This document shows positions 1 through 5,873 of a stretch of DNA of 6,234 nucleotides, one piece after another. Where the stretch lies: the NCBI GenBank assembly GCA_945892985.1, contig CAMDDU010000095.1:1-6234 (forward strand), in the 5' to 3' direction. The notes below the pieces were generated by a model that was not told the DNA's origin, made no database searches, and saw only the letters and a list, made by a program, of their open reading frames with translations. The position numbers and the translations under genes are program-made. How positions within the stretch are numbered: the first letter of the stretch is position 1; each line of letters begins with the position of its first letter. The stretch comes from CAITSH01 sp945892985 (lineage in GTDB: Bacteria; Pseudomonadota; Gammaproteobacteria; Burkholderiales; SG8-39).

Positions 1-121
1 AAACGTCCTCGTCGCTTGCGTTGCCCAGGCCGATGTCATGGACATGTACTGAGCCGGGGAACAAGTCCGACAGCAACGAGATCAGCCGAAACGACAGATT
101 CTAGTCAAACAGCAGTTTCAT
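1..121 (-). pseudogene. DUF5615 toxin-like gene, 5' part (left copy, cut by window edge)
   Basis: This is the second view of the gene described in full at 5874-6206. The ATG is at 121-119 on the minus strand and about 40 codons are visible before the window edge. The same in-frame TAG occurs at codon 7 (101-103). The stop and its context are identical in both copies, as expected if they are one locus seen twice. Here the gene can be seen in its upstream setting: 36 bases separate the start codon from the inferred end of the IS3 element. Confidence 0.8.
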
Positions 122-149
122 GCATTACCGACCAACTGGTGGCGTTCCC
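1..149. repeat. Terminal direct repeat, left copy
   Basis: These 149 bases are identical, base for base, to the last 149 bases of the window (6086-6234), giving an exact period of 6085. The match begins at the first base of the window and runs to the last base, which is what a closed circle or an assembly overlap produces; a biological repeat would rarely start and stop exactly at window edges. It carries the 5' part of the DUF5615 pseudogene (minus strand) and its immediate upstream DNA. Confidence 0.97.
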
Positions 150-157
150 CCCCTGCG
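122..157 (-). other. Possible 3' tail of the upstream (antitoxin) gene, cut by the IS
   Basis: On the minus strand the 36 bases between the IS end and the DUF5615 start codon hold an open frame ending ERHQLVGNA-stop. Its TGA overlaps the DUF5615 ATG as ATGA, the usual arrangement for translationally coupled toxin-antitoxin pairs. DUF5615 genes commonly follow a DUF433 antitoxin gene, so this may be the last dozen codons of such a gene. The remnant is too short to identify and no other piece of a DUF433 gene was seen in the window. The frame runs into the IS and meets a stop there. Confidence 0.35.
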
Positions 158-173
158 TCAGGCTAGTTGTCGC
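158..173 (+). repeat. IS3 left terminal inverted repeat (imperfect)
   Basis: This 16-base stretch begins TCAGGCTAG and pairs with the reverse complement of 1802-1817 with two mismatches. Similarity does not extend inward or outward, so the IS boundary is inferred from where the match stops. Confidence 0.6.
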
Positions 174-210
174 CGCAAGTTTTCCATCTTAGGGGTGGAG
201 AGCGAGGATA

Positions 211-717
211 ATGTCAAAGATGAACAAGAAAACTTATACGGCTGAATTCAGGGCGCAAGCGCTCGCCAAGGTGTTTGCGCGACCGGGTGACCAAGGTATT
301 AACGAGGTAGCCGCCGGCTTGCACATGAATGCGGGTACTTTGAAGGACTGGATGCGGACGGCGACTCGGGCGCAGAAAAGCTTGTCGCCGATCACGGTGC
401 GGGCGGCGGATTTTTCACTGGCAGAACGGTTGCTTGCGCTGCACGAGATCCACGGCATGAGCGAGGAGGCGCTGCAGGGATGGTGCCGGCAGCGCGGCGT
501 ATTTGCGCGGGATTTGGCACAGTGGCGCGAGGCGTTCTGCACGCTGGGTGGCCGCGAGGCGCGCCAGCAAGAGGCGCTGGAGCTGCGCGAGTTGCGTCTG
601 GCCCATGCGCAGCTGCAGCGTGAAATGACCCGCAAGGACAAGGCGTTGGCGGAAGCCGCGGCCCTGCTGGTGCTCCAAAAAAAATACCGTGCGCTGTGGG
701 CGGCCGAGGACGCATGA
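211..717 (+). CDS. IS3-family transposase OrfA (HTH, leucine zipper)
   Basis: OrfA is the DNA-binding part of the IS3 transposase; it recognises the inverted repeats and, by -1 frameshifting, supplies the N-terminus of the full OrfAB transposase. Residues 6-52 form a helix-turn-helix of the HTH_Tnp_1 type, opening with KKTYTAEFRAQAL. Residues 67-110 look like a second HTH-like segment (SEEALQGWCRQRG), which explains the 168-aa length, against about 90-120 for short OrfAs. Residues about 118-156 are a charged, leucine-rich coiled coil suited to multimerisation. The ATG at 211 has purine-rich ribosome-binding bases upstream (GGAG at 197-200, GAGG at 203-206); an in-frame ATG at 220 is an alternative. 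The stop TGA overlaps the orfB ATG. Confidence 0.92.
   Translation: MSKMNKKTYTAEFRAQALAKVFARPGDQGINEVAAGLHMNAGTLKDWMRTATRAQKSLSPITVRAADFSLAERLLALHEIHGMSEEALQGWCRQRGVFARDLAQWREAFCTLGGREARQQEALELRELRLAHAQLQREMTRKDKALAEAAALLVLQKKYRALWAAEDA
677..684 (+). promoter_or_regulatory. A8 slippery site for -1 frameshift OrfA to OrfAB
   Basis: A run of eight A covers the end of codon 156 (CAA) and codons 157-158 (AAA AAA) of orfA. Tandem A-AAA-AAA slippage is the classic IS3 programmed -1 site. The orfB frame (one base back) is open from here through 714, so slippage would give a fused transposase of roughly 525 aa. A GC-rich stretch that could form a stimulatory structure follows, but I did not establish a specific fold. 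Confidence 0.8.
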
Positions 718-1817
718 GTTCGGCGCTGGAACGAACCGGTGTGACGGCGTTGCTGGTGGCTGCGGTGACAGGCGGGGCACGGCTCGCCCCCGCCTGTGCT
801 GTGATCGGCCTGAGTTCGCGCACGTTCCAGCGTTGGCGGCTGGATGGTCAGGGCGTTGACGGCCGCAGTCTTCGGCATGAGTCCCCGGACCACAAGCTCT
901 CTAGCGCCGAGCGCGCCGAACTACTGGCGGTCGCGAACTCGGCCGAGTTCGGCCATTTACCACCGAGTCAGATCGTGCCGCGGCTAGCGGATCAGAATCG
1001 CTATATCGCCTCTGAATCGACGTTTTACCGGGTGTTACGCAGTGCAGGGCAGCTTGCCCATCGGCGCAGTGAGCGAGTCTCGCGCAAGCGCGCCAAACCA
1101 CGGGCACTGGCCGCCACCGGACCGAACCAGATTTACTCATGGGACATCACCTACCTGCCGACTCAAGTTCTAGGTTTGTACTTTTACCTGTACCTATTCG
1201 TCGACGTATTCAGCCGCAAGATCGTCGCCTGGCAGGTTTATGCCGAGGAGAGTGGCGAGCATGCAGGTCGAATCGTGCAAGACCTGTGCTGGCGGGAAGG
1301 CATCGTGCCGGGCCAAGTGACGCTGCACTCGGACAACGGCGGGCCCATGAAGGGTGCCACGATGCTGGTGACGCTACAGACGTTGGGGATCATGCCCTCG
1401 TTGAGCCGGCCGTCCGTCAGCAACGACAACCCGTATTCGGAGTCGCTATTCAAAACCTTGAAGTACCGCCCTGAATACCCGTTGCGGGCGTTCGAAGACC
1501 TCGCGGCTGCGCGCACGTGGGTGACGACACTGGTGCAGTGGTACAACCACGAACATCGTCACAGCGCAATCCGCTTCGTCACCCCAGGACAACGCCATGC
1601 CGGCCTAGATGCGGCGCTCCTCGCAATACGCCACGACTTGTACGAGGACGCGCGATTAAAAAACCCGCTGCGCTGGAAGCGTCAAACCCGCAACTGGCGC
1701 CGCGTCATGGTCGTCCACTTAAACCCAGAGAAGGCCGACAAAAAGGCACGCGACGAAGCAGATAATCCAATCGAAGAACGAACCCCAGTCAACCCTCTAA
1801 TGCGACAAGTAGCTTGA
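714..1817 (+). CDS. IS3-family transposase OrfB (DDE integrase core)
   Basis: OrfB is the catalytic part of the IS3 transposase, of the RNase-H-like rve fold, cutting and joining the IS ends through a copied circular intermediate. Counting from ATG 714 it is 367 aa. An HTH_21-like region lies around residues 61-115 (KLSSAERAELL to STFYRVLRSAG). The catalytic triad is complete: D144 (YSWDITYLP), D207 (LHSDNGGPMKG) and E243 (NPYSESLFK). Thirty-five residues lie between D207 and E243, with the conserved basic residue K250 seven after the Glu, which is the D-D-35-E signature. The ATG overlaps the orfA stop (ATGA), so free OrfB could be made by coupling; a GTG at 696 in the same frame is less likely. 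The C-terminal tail is long, basic and then acidic. The gene is full length. Confidence 0.95.
   Translation: MSSALERTGVTALLVAAVTGGARLAPACAVIGLSSRTFQRWRLDGQGVDGRSLRHESPDHKLSSAERAELLAVANSAEFGHLPPSQIVPRLADQNRYIASESTFYRVLRSAGQLAHRRSERVSRKRAKPRALAATGPNQIYSWDITYLPTQVLGLYFYLYLFVDVFSRKIVAWQVYAEESGEHAGRIVQDLCWREGIVPGQVTLHSDNGGPMKGATMLVTLQTLGIMPSLSRPSVSNDNPYSESLFKTLKYRPEYPLRAFEDLAAARTWVTTLVQWYNHEHRHSAIRFVTPGQRHAGLDAALLAIRHDLYEDARLKNPLRWKRQTRNWRRVMVVHLNPEKADKKARDEADNPIEERTPVNPLMRQVA
1802..1817 (-). repeat. IS3 right terminal inverted repeat (imperfect)
   Basis: Partner of 158-173 (14 of 16 paired). The last three bases are the orfB stop codon, so coding sequence runs to the very end of the element. The stop codon of the neighbouring minus-strand glycosyltransferase begins only 18 bases beyond it. 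Confidence 0.6.
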
Positions 1818-1835
1818 AATCTTCCGATCACGCCG

Positions 1836-2681
1836 TCAGTGCTTCACCCTGGTCATGCCAAGTGGATAACTCGTCACGATCTTGCCGATGTCAGCCGGTG
1901 CAACATGTTCATGGCGCTCCAGGTACAACGCCATGTCGCTCAATGCCCCCGCCTTCGCATACGTCTGGCCCGGCCGCCGCAGGCTGTGATCGACCGGTGC
2001 CGCATCGATGATGCCCAAACTCAGGCCGTGGGCATGGAGCAGGCACGGCCACACGAAATCCAATCCCCAGCCCATCGGACTGCTCGCATCAAACGGAAGG
2101 ATCAGAGGGACCGCGCGACGGTGCACGCTGACGACCGGGCCGATCTCCACGAAGTTGGTTTCGCGCGCCGCCAGCCGCGGATCACGCAGCACCACCGGAT
2201 GGTCGATGTAACTGTTGCGGGTGCGCGCCGGCTGCGCCAACGAGAAATCCAGATACTGCTGCCAGCCGATGAATGCATCGACGAAACCGGCGCGCAGCAG
2301 CACGTCGTCGTCGCATACCACGATGTAATCGTAGGCGTCCACCGTGACGCGAGCCAACATATCGTTGAGCAAACTCATGCGAGGTGTCCGGCGAGCCTGA
2401 TGATGTATCGAAACGTCCACTCGCTGAACATCCGGTACCGTGCCGCCGATCACCACCCAAGCTTGGGTCACAGCACAATACTGTGATTCGCCGAACCGTC
2501 CAACCAGATGCTCGAGCGTGTTGCGTTCATCGCCCAGGCAAATACCCAACAGCAACACTGCCGGACGCCCGACAGGGGCATGCACCAGTTGCAGCGGCAA
2601 CAGTCTGGCAGCCGCACGCCCTGCCGCATGACAGACCCACCGCGCCAATCGATACTTTACCGAGCGCCACCTATTTAACAT
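1836..2681 (-). CDS. DUF707-like GT-A glycosyltransferase
   Basis: This is a probable cytoplasmic, nucleotide-sugar-dependent glycosyltransferase of 281 aa; donor and acceptor are unknown. Residues 42-49 (VLLLGICL) give a first strand. VVCDDDVLL (D124-D126) is the acidic metal and nucleotide-binding motif expected of GT-A enzymes. NFVEIGP (E179) and GWGLDFVWP (204-212) follow, then IIDAAPVDH (D230, H232). The order acidic triad, F-x-E-I, G-W-G-L-D, then V-x-H near the end resembles the DUF707 family. No signal peptide was seen. I chose ATG 2681, with AGGA eight bases upstream; a GTG one codon earlier is also possible. The gene lies downstream of the NodB-like gene and ends 18 bases from the IS. 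The alternative is another unclassified GT-A family. Confidence 0.75.
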   Translation of the reverse strand: MLNRWRSVKYRLARWVCHAAGRAAARLLPLQLVHAPVGRPAVLLLGICLGDERNTLEHLVGRFGESQYCAVTQAWVVIGGTVPDVQRVDVSIHHQARRTPRMSLLNDMLARVTVDAYDYIVVCDDDVLLRAGFVDAFIGWQQYLDFSLAQPARTRNSYIDHPVVLRDPRLAARETNFVEIGPVVSVHRRAVPLILPFDASSPMGWGLDFVWPCLLHAHGLSLGIIDAAPVDHSLRRPGQTYAKAGALSDMALYLERHEHVAPADIGKIVTSYPLGMTRVKH

Positions 2682-2732
2682 CACCGAATTCCTGACTGTT
2701 GGGAACTAATGATTCTGCCCCAGCTAGCGCTT

Positions 2733-2790
2733 CACTGGTGGAAATGAGATTTCAAGAAAATACTGCAAACGCCGCTTTGAAACACCAGTG
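2733..2790. promoter_or_regulatory. Inverted repeat between the NodB-like and DUF707-like genes
   Basis: CACTGGTG (2733-2740) and CACCAGTG (2783-2790) are a perfect 8-base inverted pair. Just inside lie TTTCAAG and CTTTGAAA, which can extend the pairing past a nine-base bulge on one side. It fills the 117-base gap between the two minus-strand genes. There is no T tract after it, so a simple Rho-independent terminator is unlikely; a processing hairpin, attenuator or protein site is possible. The overlap of its edge with the deacetylase 3' end is only a few bases away. Confidence 0.45.
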
Positions 2791-2798
2791 GCCCCGTA

Positions 2799-3806
2799 TT
2801 ATTTAACGCCCTGTGCTGCCAACGCCCTCATCTCCTTGCCGCGCGCATCCACGAATTGGAGGCGCTCAGAAATGGGGTGCAGCGGCAAGTAATCAAGCAA
2901 CGCCTTCACGTTCTGGAACGACTGCGCCTCTGGCGGATCGGTCCGCATGGCGAACGTAAAATAACGCGCAGGCTGATCGTCGGCGGCCTTGGCGACAAGA
3001 TCCCAGTAGTTTTTAGGGCTGCCCCAGGAGCGCCAGACATTCAGCGGCCGAGGTTTTGAAGGGCGCCTCAGTATTTTTCTGGCAATCTGCCGATACCAAG
3101 GCAAGCTGGCCACATCGTAATCCAGCGACGAAAGCGGAATCAGCACCAACGGCCGCACATCGGCCTGCGAGCGCGCCGCAATATGCATTGCCGCACGTGA
3201 TGGGAAATAGGGTCGGCGCGGGAATTGCCGATAATCAGGGGTCGGTTCGGTGCAATAGGCACCCAGTGATACATCACCCAACTTCGGCGGCAGCCCCGGC
3301 TCCGGCGTGACGTCGACTGCCACCTCCATTTTTATCAGATTATCAATCGTTGCCTCCGACAGGAAATAGCCGCCTTGTGAAGTCAGTCTGAGTTTTTGGC
3401 CGAATGTTCTTTCAAAGTTTTCAGCCGCGAACTTGAAGCAATGATTCATCCAGGCTTGATCCGAATGCTCGGAAAAGACCACCTGCCGCGCTTCGTCCCA
3501 TCTGAGATAGTGCACGTGAATACCCAATGGATCTTGATAGTTCAAGATTTTTGCGAATAAATCCTGATACTCGTGCACCACGAAATCGGCACGGCCGAAG
3601 CAGCGTTCTATATCTAAATCAAGCCGCACGAACCAATTGGGTTGAGCGGTATGCCCAGACCGCTCGGACAGAGTTGCCCGATGCTTTTCAACCAACTCGA
3701 ATATCGCGACGAAACCACGCCACGGCTGCTGCCCGACCTGCGGCGCATGATCGTCCGGTTCAATATCGATGCGCCAAATCGCCGGAATTTTCGATCGCTT
3801 TTTCAT
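2799..3806 (-). CDS. NodB-like polysaccharide deacetylase superfamily protein
   Basis: This 335-aa protein is probably a divergent member of the NodB/polysaccharide deacetylase (seven-stranded barrel) superfamily found in exopolysaccharide and LPS clusters. WRIDIEPDDH (11-20) occupies the place of the catalytic-Asp strand. GIHVHYLRWD (95-104) carries an H-x-H pair, like the metal histidines in the GIH-x-H-x-W/RW motif of this group. GGYFLSEATIDNL followed by VDVTPEPG (145-171) matches the usual G-R-W, vD-x-S-v-x-PG segment, although the Arg/Trp are replaced by Tyr/Phe. The tail has PPEAQSFQNVKALLDYL. No signal peptide, so it is likely cytoplasmic. ATG 3806 follows GGAG with good spacing; the frame is open far upstream, but that is glycosyltransferase tail. 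The coding DNA is relatively AT-rich (42% GC at 3361-3420). Actual deacetylase activity is unproven. Confidence 0.65.
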   Translation of the reverse strand: MKKRSKIPAIWRIDIEPDDHAPQVGQQPWRGFVAIFELVEKHRATLSERSGHTAQPNWFVRLDLDIERCFGRADFVVHEYQDLFAKILNYQDPLGIHVHYLRWDEARQVVFSEHSDQAWMNHCFKFAAENFERTFGQKLRLTSQGGYFLSEATIDNLIKMEVAVDVTPEPGLPPKLGDVSLGAYCTEPTPDYRQFPRRPYFPSRAAMHIAARSQADVRPLVLIPLSSLDYDVASLPWYRQIARKILRRPSKPRPLNVWRSWGSPKNYWDLVAKAADDQPARYFTFAMRTDPPEAQSFQNVKALLDYLPLHPISERLQFVDARGKEMRALAAQGVK

Positions 3807-3927
3807 GGGGCTCCGCTTTCGATTTGCCGAACCGCCCTCGACGGTGTCGAAAACAGCCAAAAATCCGCATTGCAGGCGGCATGACTTGCGGTCTTGATGT
3901 GCGCCCGACTGAACGGACCGCCCGACA
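3807..3927. other. Gap between glycosyltransferase and NodB-like gene
   Basis: These 121 bases hold the ribosome-binding site of the NodB-like gene (GGAG) and otherwise no recognised promoter or terminator. The minus-strand frame of the NodB-like gene stays open right through it and into the glycosyltransferase tail, so part of this stretch may once have been coding. Confidence 0.4.
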
Positions 3928-5164
3928 TCAGACGAGCCCTTCGCATACCCAGTCGCCAGTCTGCGGCAGCCCCAGGACCGAGTAAACCCCTGGACCACAT
4001 GCCGCAGCCAGTGCGACCCGCGCGCTGGCCGATGGAACGCGATCAAGCGGCGGGCGCTGTCGGTCAACGTGTGGCCGGATGCGAGCAGCAGCGCGCTCCA
4101 GCGCGGCCTCGACGCTCGCCGCGTCGCTGACATCGCAGGTGCCGCCTGCATCGAAGCGACGCGCGATCGTCCCGGTGTGCCCGTGGTCGTCCACCACGAC
4201 CAGCTTGCCGAACGACACCGCCTTCAGAACGTTGGCCGACAGGTTGATGCGGCGGTACTGGAGCACGGCGTGAACGTCGACCGCGGCATAGCCCAGCAGC
4301 ACCTCCGCTTCGGAAAGTCGCTGGTCCAACCGAACAATGCGACCGCACCGGAGCAGCGGTGCATACGGCCCCTCCAGCAAGGCGCTGAACTCGGAGGCCA
4401 TGCGTCCGGCGAGCAGCAAGCGGGCTTCGTGCCGAAGGGAGGAATTCGCAAAGGCCGCGCACAACTCGGGGATCGCTTTGCGCCGGTCCATCATGCCGAC
4501 GAATCCGACGTAGCGGCCGTCGATCGGGATGCCCAACCGGGCGCGCGCCTCGGACGCATTGATGTTCAGCGGCGGCGGGACCGGATCCGGCAACAGCCGG
4601 GTTCTCGCGGCAAGCGACGAGCCACGGGCCATCAGTCCCTCGTGCACCACTGGATTCGCCATCAGCAAGTTATCCCAGTCCGCGGCGCGCCAGGCCGTCT
4701 CGTAGACCATGCGCTTGGCGTTTTCCTTCAACGTCAGAGTCGGGCCGACCGGATAACCGTAGTGGAGGACACCTGCCTTGTTGCCGCCCCGCCGCCGCGG
4801 AAGTCCGGCCAACAAGCGGTGCTGTGCATTGTGGATCAGGTCATAGTCGGCCGATGTGCACAGCACGCCATCAGCCTGGACTCGCTCGCGTGCCGCACGC
4901 ACGCACGGAATCGAACAACGTCTTTCGCTCGGCCAGCGTGGGACTGGCGGAGACGCTCGCCAAGCGGGCATCGGTCCGGAACCGCGGTGTGTCCTCCGGC
5001 AGCAGCTGCAGGGTGTCCAGAAGCTCCTTGTGCGGCCTCGTGACGGTGACAGTGACATGGCTCAACAACCCACTTTTGGTCAACGCCCGTGTCGATGGCA
5101 ATAGCGCCGCGACATAGTTCGAGTGATGCCCACCACTCATCGGTTCAACGATCTGCAGCTTCAA
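3928..5164 (-). pseudogene. GT4-type (GT-B) glycosyltransferase, frameshifted
   Basis: If repaired, the product would be about 410 aa, normal for a GT4 cytoplasmic glycosyltransferase of polysaccharide assembly. The first part (TTG 5164 to about 4905) reads MKLQIVEPMSGGHHSNYVA, with the glycine-rich N-terminal loop. The frame then shifts, and RERVQADGVLCTSADYDL continues in another frame. Later motifs are all GT-B-like: NLLMANPVVHEGL, LLPDPVPP, YVGFVGMMDRRKAIPEL (nucleotide-sugar domain strand), LLLAGRM, and INLSANVLKAVSFGKLVV in place of the E-x7-E loop. The break coincides with a GCAC tetranucleotide triplicate at 4895-4906; removing one unit restores the frame. A second shift near 4075-4100 is likely, since the alternative frame (LTDSARRLIAFHRP) has higher GC at third positions. 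TTG was chosen because GAGG lies six bases upstream and no ATG precedes the glycine-rich loop. Confidence 0.8.
4894..4907. repeat. Tetranucleotide tandem repeat (CGCA)3CG at the frameshift
   Basis: The plus strand reads three and a half units of CGCA, equal to GTGC repeats on the coding strand. The upstream coding frame (FDSVRA) and the downstream frame (RERVQADG) are joined exactly by removing four bases. Slipped-strand expansion from two full units to three explains the break. Net length is out of frame by +4. Confidence 0.8.
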
Positions 5165-5385
5165 TCCGTGCCTCGCCGCCCCGCAGCAGGAGCACGCTGT
5201 TTTCGCACGCGCTCGAGCGGCAAGGGAATGTTGGTTGACGCGGCCGCACCACCACACCGCCAGGAGTCCGTTGTACGTCGATAGTGCCATGCCCCGGCGG
5301 CGTGGCGCCCCTGCCCGACCGGCCCGGACCCGCCGGCATGGCGTCCGGGGAGCACCGGCGACCGGCGTGCCCGGGCGGTGTGTTG
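5165..5385. other. Region without a recognised gene, very GC-rich
   Basis: This stretch separates the cardiolipin synthase stop from the glycosyltransferase start. It has several short open frames on both strands but none with recognisable motifs. A short GC-rich imperfect hairpin (GCACCGG with CCGGCGTGC, about 5352-5370) lies just downstream of the cardiolipin synthase stop on the minus strand, without a T tract. Any promoter of the polysaccharide cluster should be here, but I see no clear -35/-10 pair. Confidence 0.45.
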
Positions 5386-5661
5386 TCAGTAACGACGAGA
5401 GGCTCCCGCCAGCCTCAGGTACACGCTCGCCGCCCAGGCCACGAAGCCGCGCCGCAGCCAGCGGCGCCAGCCCGCGACCGCGACCGGGGCGGTGATCTCG
5501 CGCGCCGCGGCGAAGTCGCGCTCCAGCTCGCGCGCCAGCGTGGCGACGAAGCCGCGATCGCGCACCGCGATGTTGGCCTCGAGGTTGACCAGCAGCGACA
5601 GCGGGTCGATGTTGGAGCTGCCGACCGTCGCCCAGTGGTCGTCGACGCGCGCCACCTTGGC
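5386..5661 (-). pseudogene. Cardiolipin synthase (PLD family), 3' remnant
   Basis: About 90 residues of the C-terminus of a cardiolipin synthase of the ClsB/YbhO type, a membrane-associated phospholipase D-family enzyme joining phosphatidyl groups. The visible part starts inside the second HKD motif: AKVARVDDHWATVGSSN keeps the Lys, the Asp and the GSxN of HxK(x)4D(x)6GSxN. The codon where the motif His should be is TGT. NIDPLSLLVNLEANIAVRD follows, which is strongly diagnostic. The tail ends LAGASRRY. The first three-quarters of a normal roughly 400-aa enzyme, with the first HKD motif, is absent from the window, and an in-frame stop lies just upstream. The DNA is very GC-rich (83% at 5461-5520). 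It cannot be functional. Confidence 0.85.
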
Positions 5662-5663
5662 AC

Positions 5664-5800
5664 ATTACGCACCCACATTACGGGACACCCACTTTCACCA
5701 GCGGACCCTCTGACATCGCCTCGATGGTGGCGATGCTGGTATCTGACGAGGTCGCGTGGATACAGGGGCAGTCGGTGGGGTGAATGGGGGGCTTCGTTTT
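5664..5800 (+). pseudogene. Short-chain dehydrogenase (SDR), 3' remnant
   Basis: The plus-strand frame through 5724 reads SDIASMVAMLVSDEVAWIQG then QSVG. This matches the conserved end of short-chain dehydrogenases/reductases (usual pattern eDIA-x-MV-x-fL-x-SDea-x-wi-x-GQ-x-x-x-vdGG). The frame stops at TGA 5781-5783. One extra G in the preceding G run would instead give SVGVNGG, the expected SDR ending, so a single-base deletion is likely. Residues upstream (HYGTPTFTS) are only loosely SDR-like. The N-terminal Rossmann motif and the Tyr-x3-Lys site are missing. It meets the 5'-truncated cardiolipin synthase head to head near 5662. The alternative is chance similarity, which I think unlikely given about 20 consistent positions. 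Confidence 0.6.
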
Positions 5801-5873
5801 TTTGAGCAGCTGACTTGCATTTCATCGTGAACAGCTGAGATTGGCTCAGAGCTTGGACGCTCTCGTCAGAACC
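5801..5873. other. Short intergenic stretch
   Basis: Between the SDR remnant and the DUF5615 stop codon I see only two copies of CAGCTGA spaced 26 bases apart (about 5807 and 5833) and no recognised promoter or terminator. Confidence 0.4.

Larger units (their letters stand above)
158..1817 (+). mobile_element. IS3-family insertion sequence (about 1660 bp)
   Basis: The element carries overlapping orfA and orfB in the -1 relationship typical of IS3, with an A8 slippery run just before the overlap. The proposed ends are imperfect inverted repeats, 158-173 and 1802-1817, matching at 14 of 16 positions; the orfB stop codon forms the last three bases of the right repeat. The length is at the top of the usual IS3 range, in keeping with a long orfA. 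I could find no matching 3-5 bp target duplication: the left flank reads CTGCG and the right flank AATCT. So either the ends are off by a few bases or the flanks have been rearranged. I did not assign a subgroup. Both orfs are intact, so the element may be active. Confidence 0.85.

Noticed and set aside
1..149. Terminal repeats as phage direct terminal repeats or an integron/att site
   Set aside because: No phage, integrase or att-like structure is present, and the repeat contains ordinary coding sequence of the DUF5615 gene.
167..195. Possible sigma70 promoter upstream of orfA (TTGTCG as -35)
   Set aside because: No acceptable -10 at the right spacing, so it is not reported as a feature.
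234..893. Minus-strand open frame of 219 codons across orfA
   Set aside because: It is a shadow of the transposase; composition is Ser/Arg/Ala-rich with no recognisable motif.
1839..2486. Plus-strand open frame of 215 codons
   Set aside because: Antisense to the DUF707-like gene, whose DDD and GWGLD motifs make the minus strand the coding one.
4069..5043. Plus-strand open frame of 324 codons
   Set aside because: It lies antisense to the glycosyltransferase, shows no family motif and is explained by high GC on the opposite strand.
5415..5825. Minus-strand frame running from the SDR remnant into the cardiolipin synthase
   Set aside because: It is out of frame with the recognisable PLD sequence and shows low-complexity Arg/Ser content; it is open by chance.
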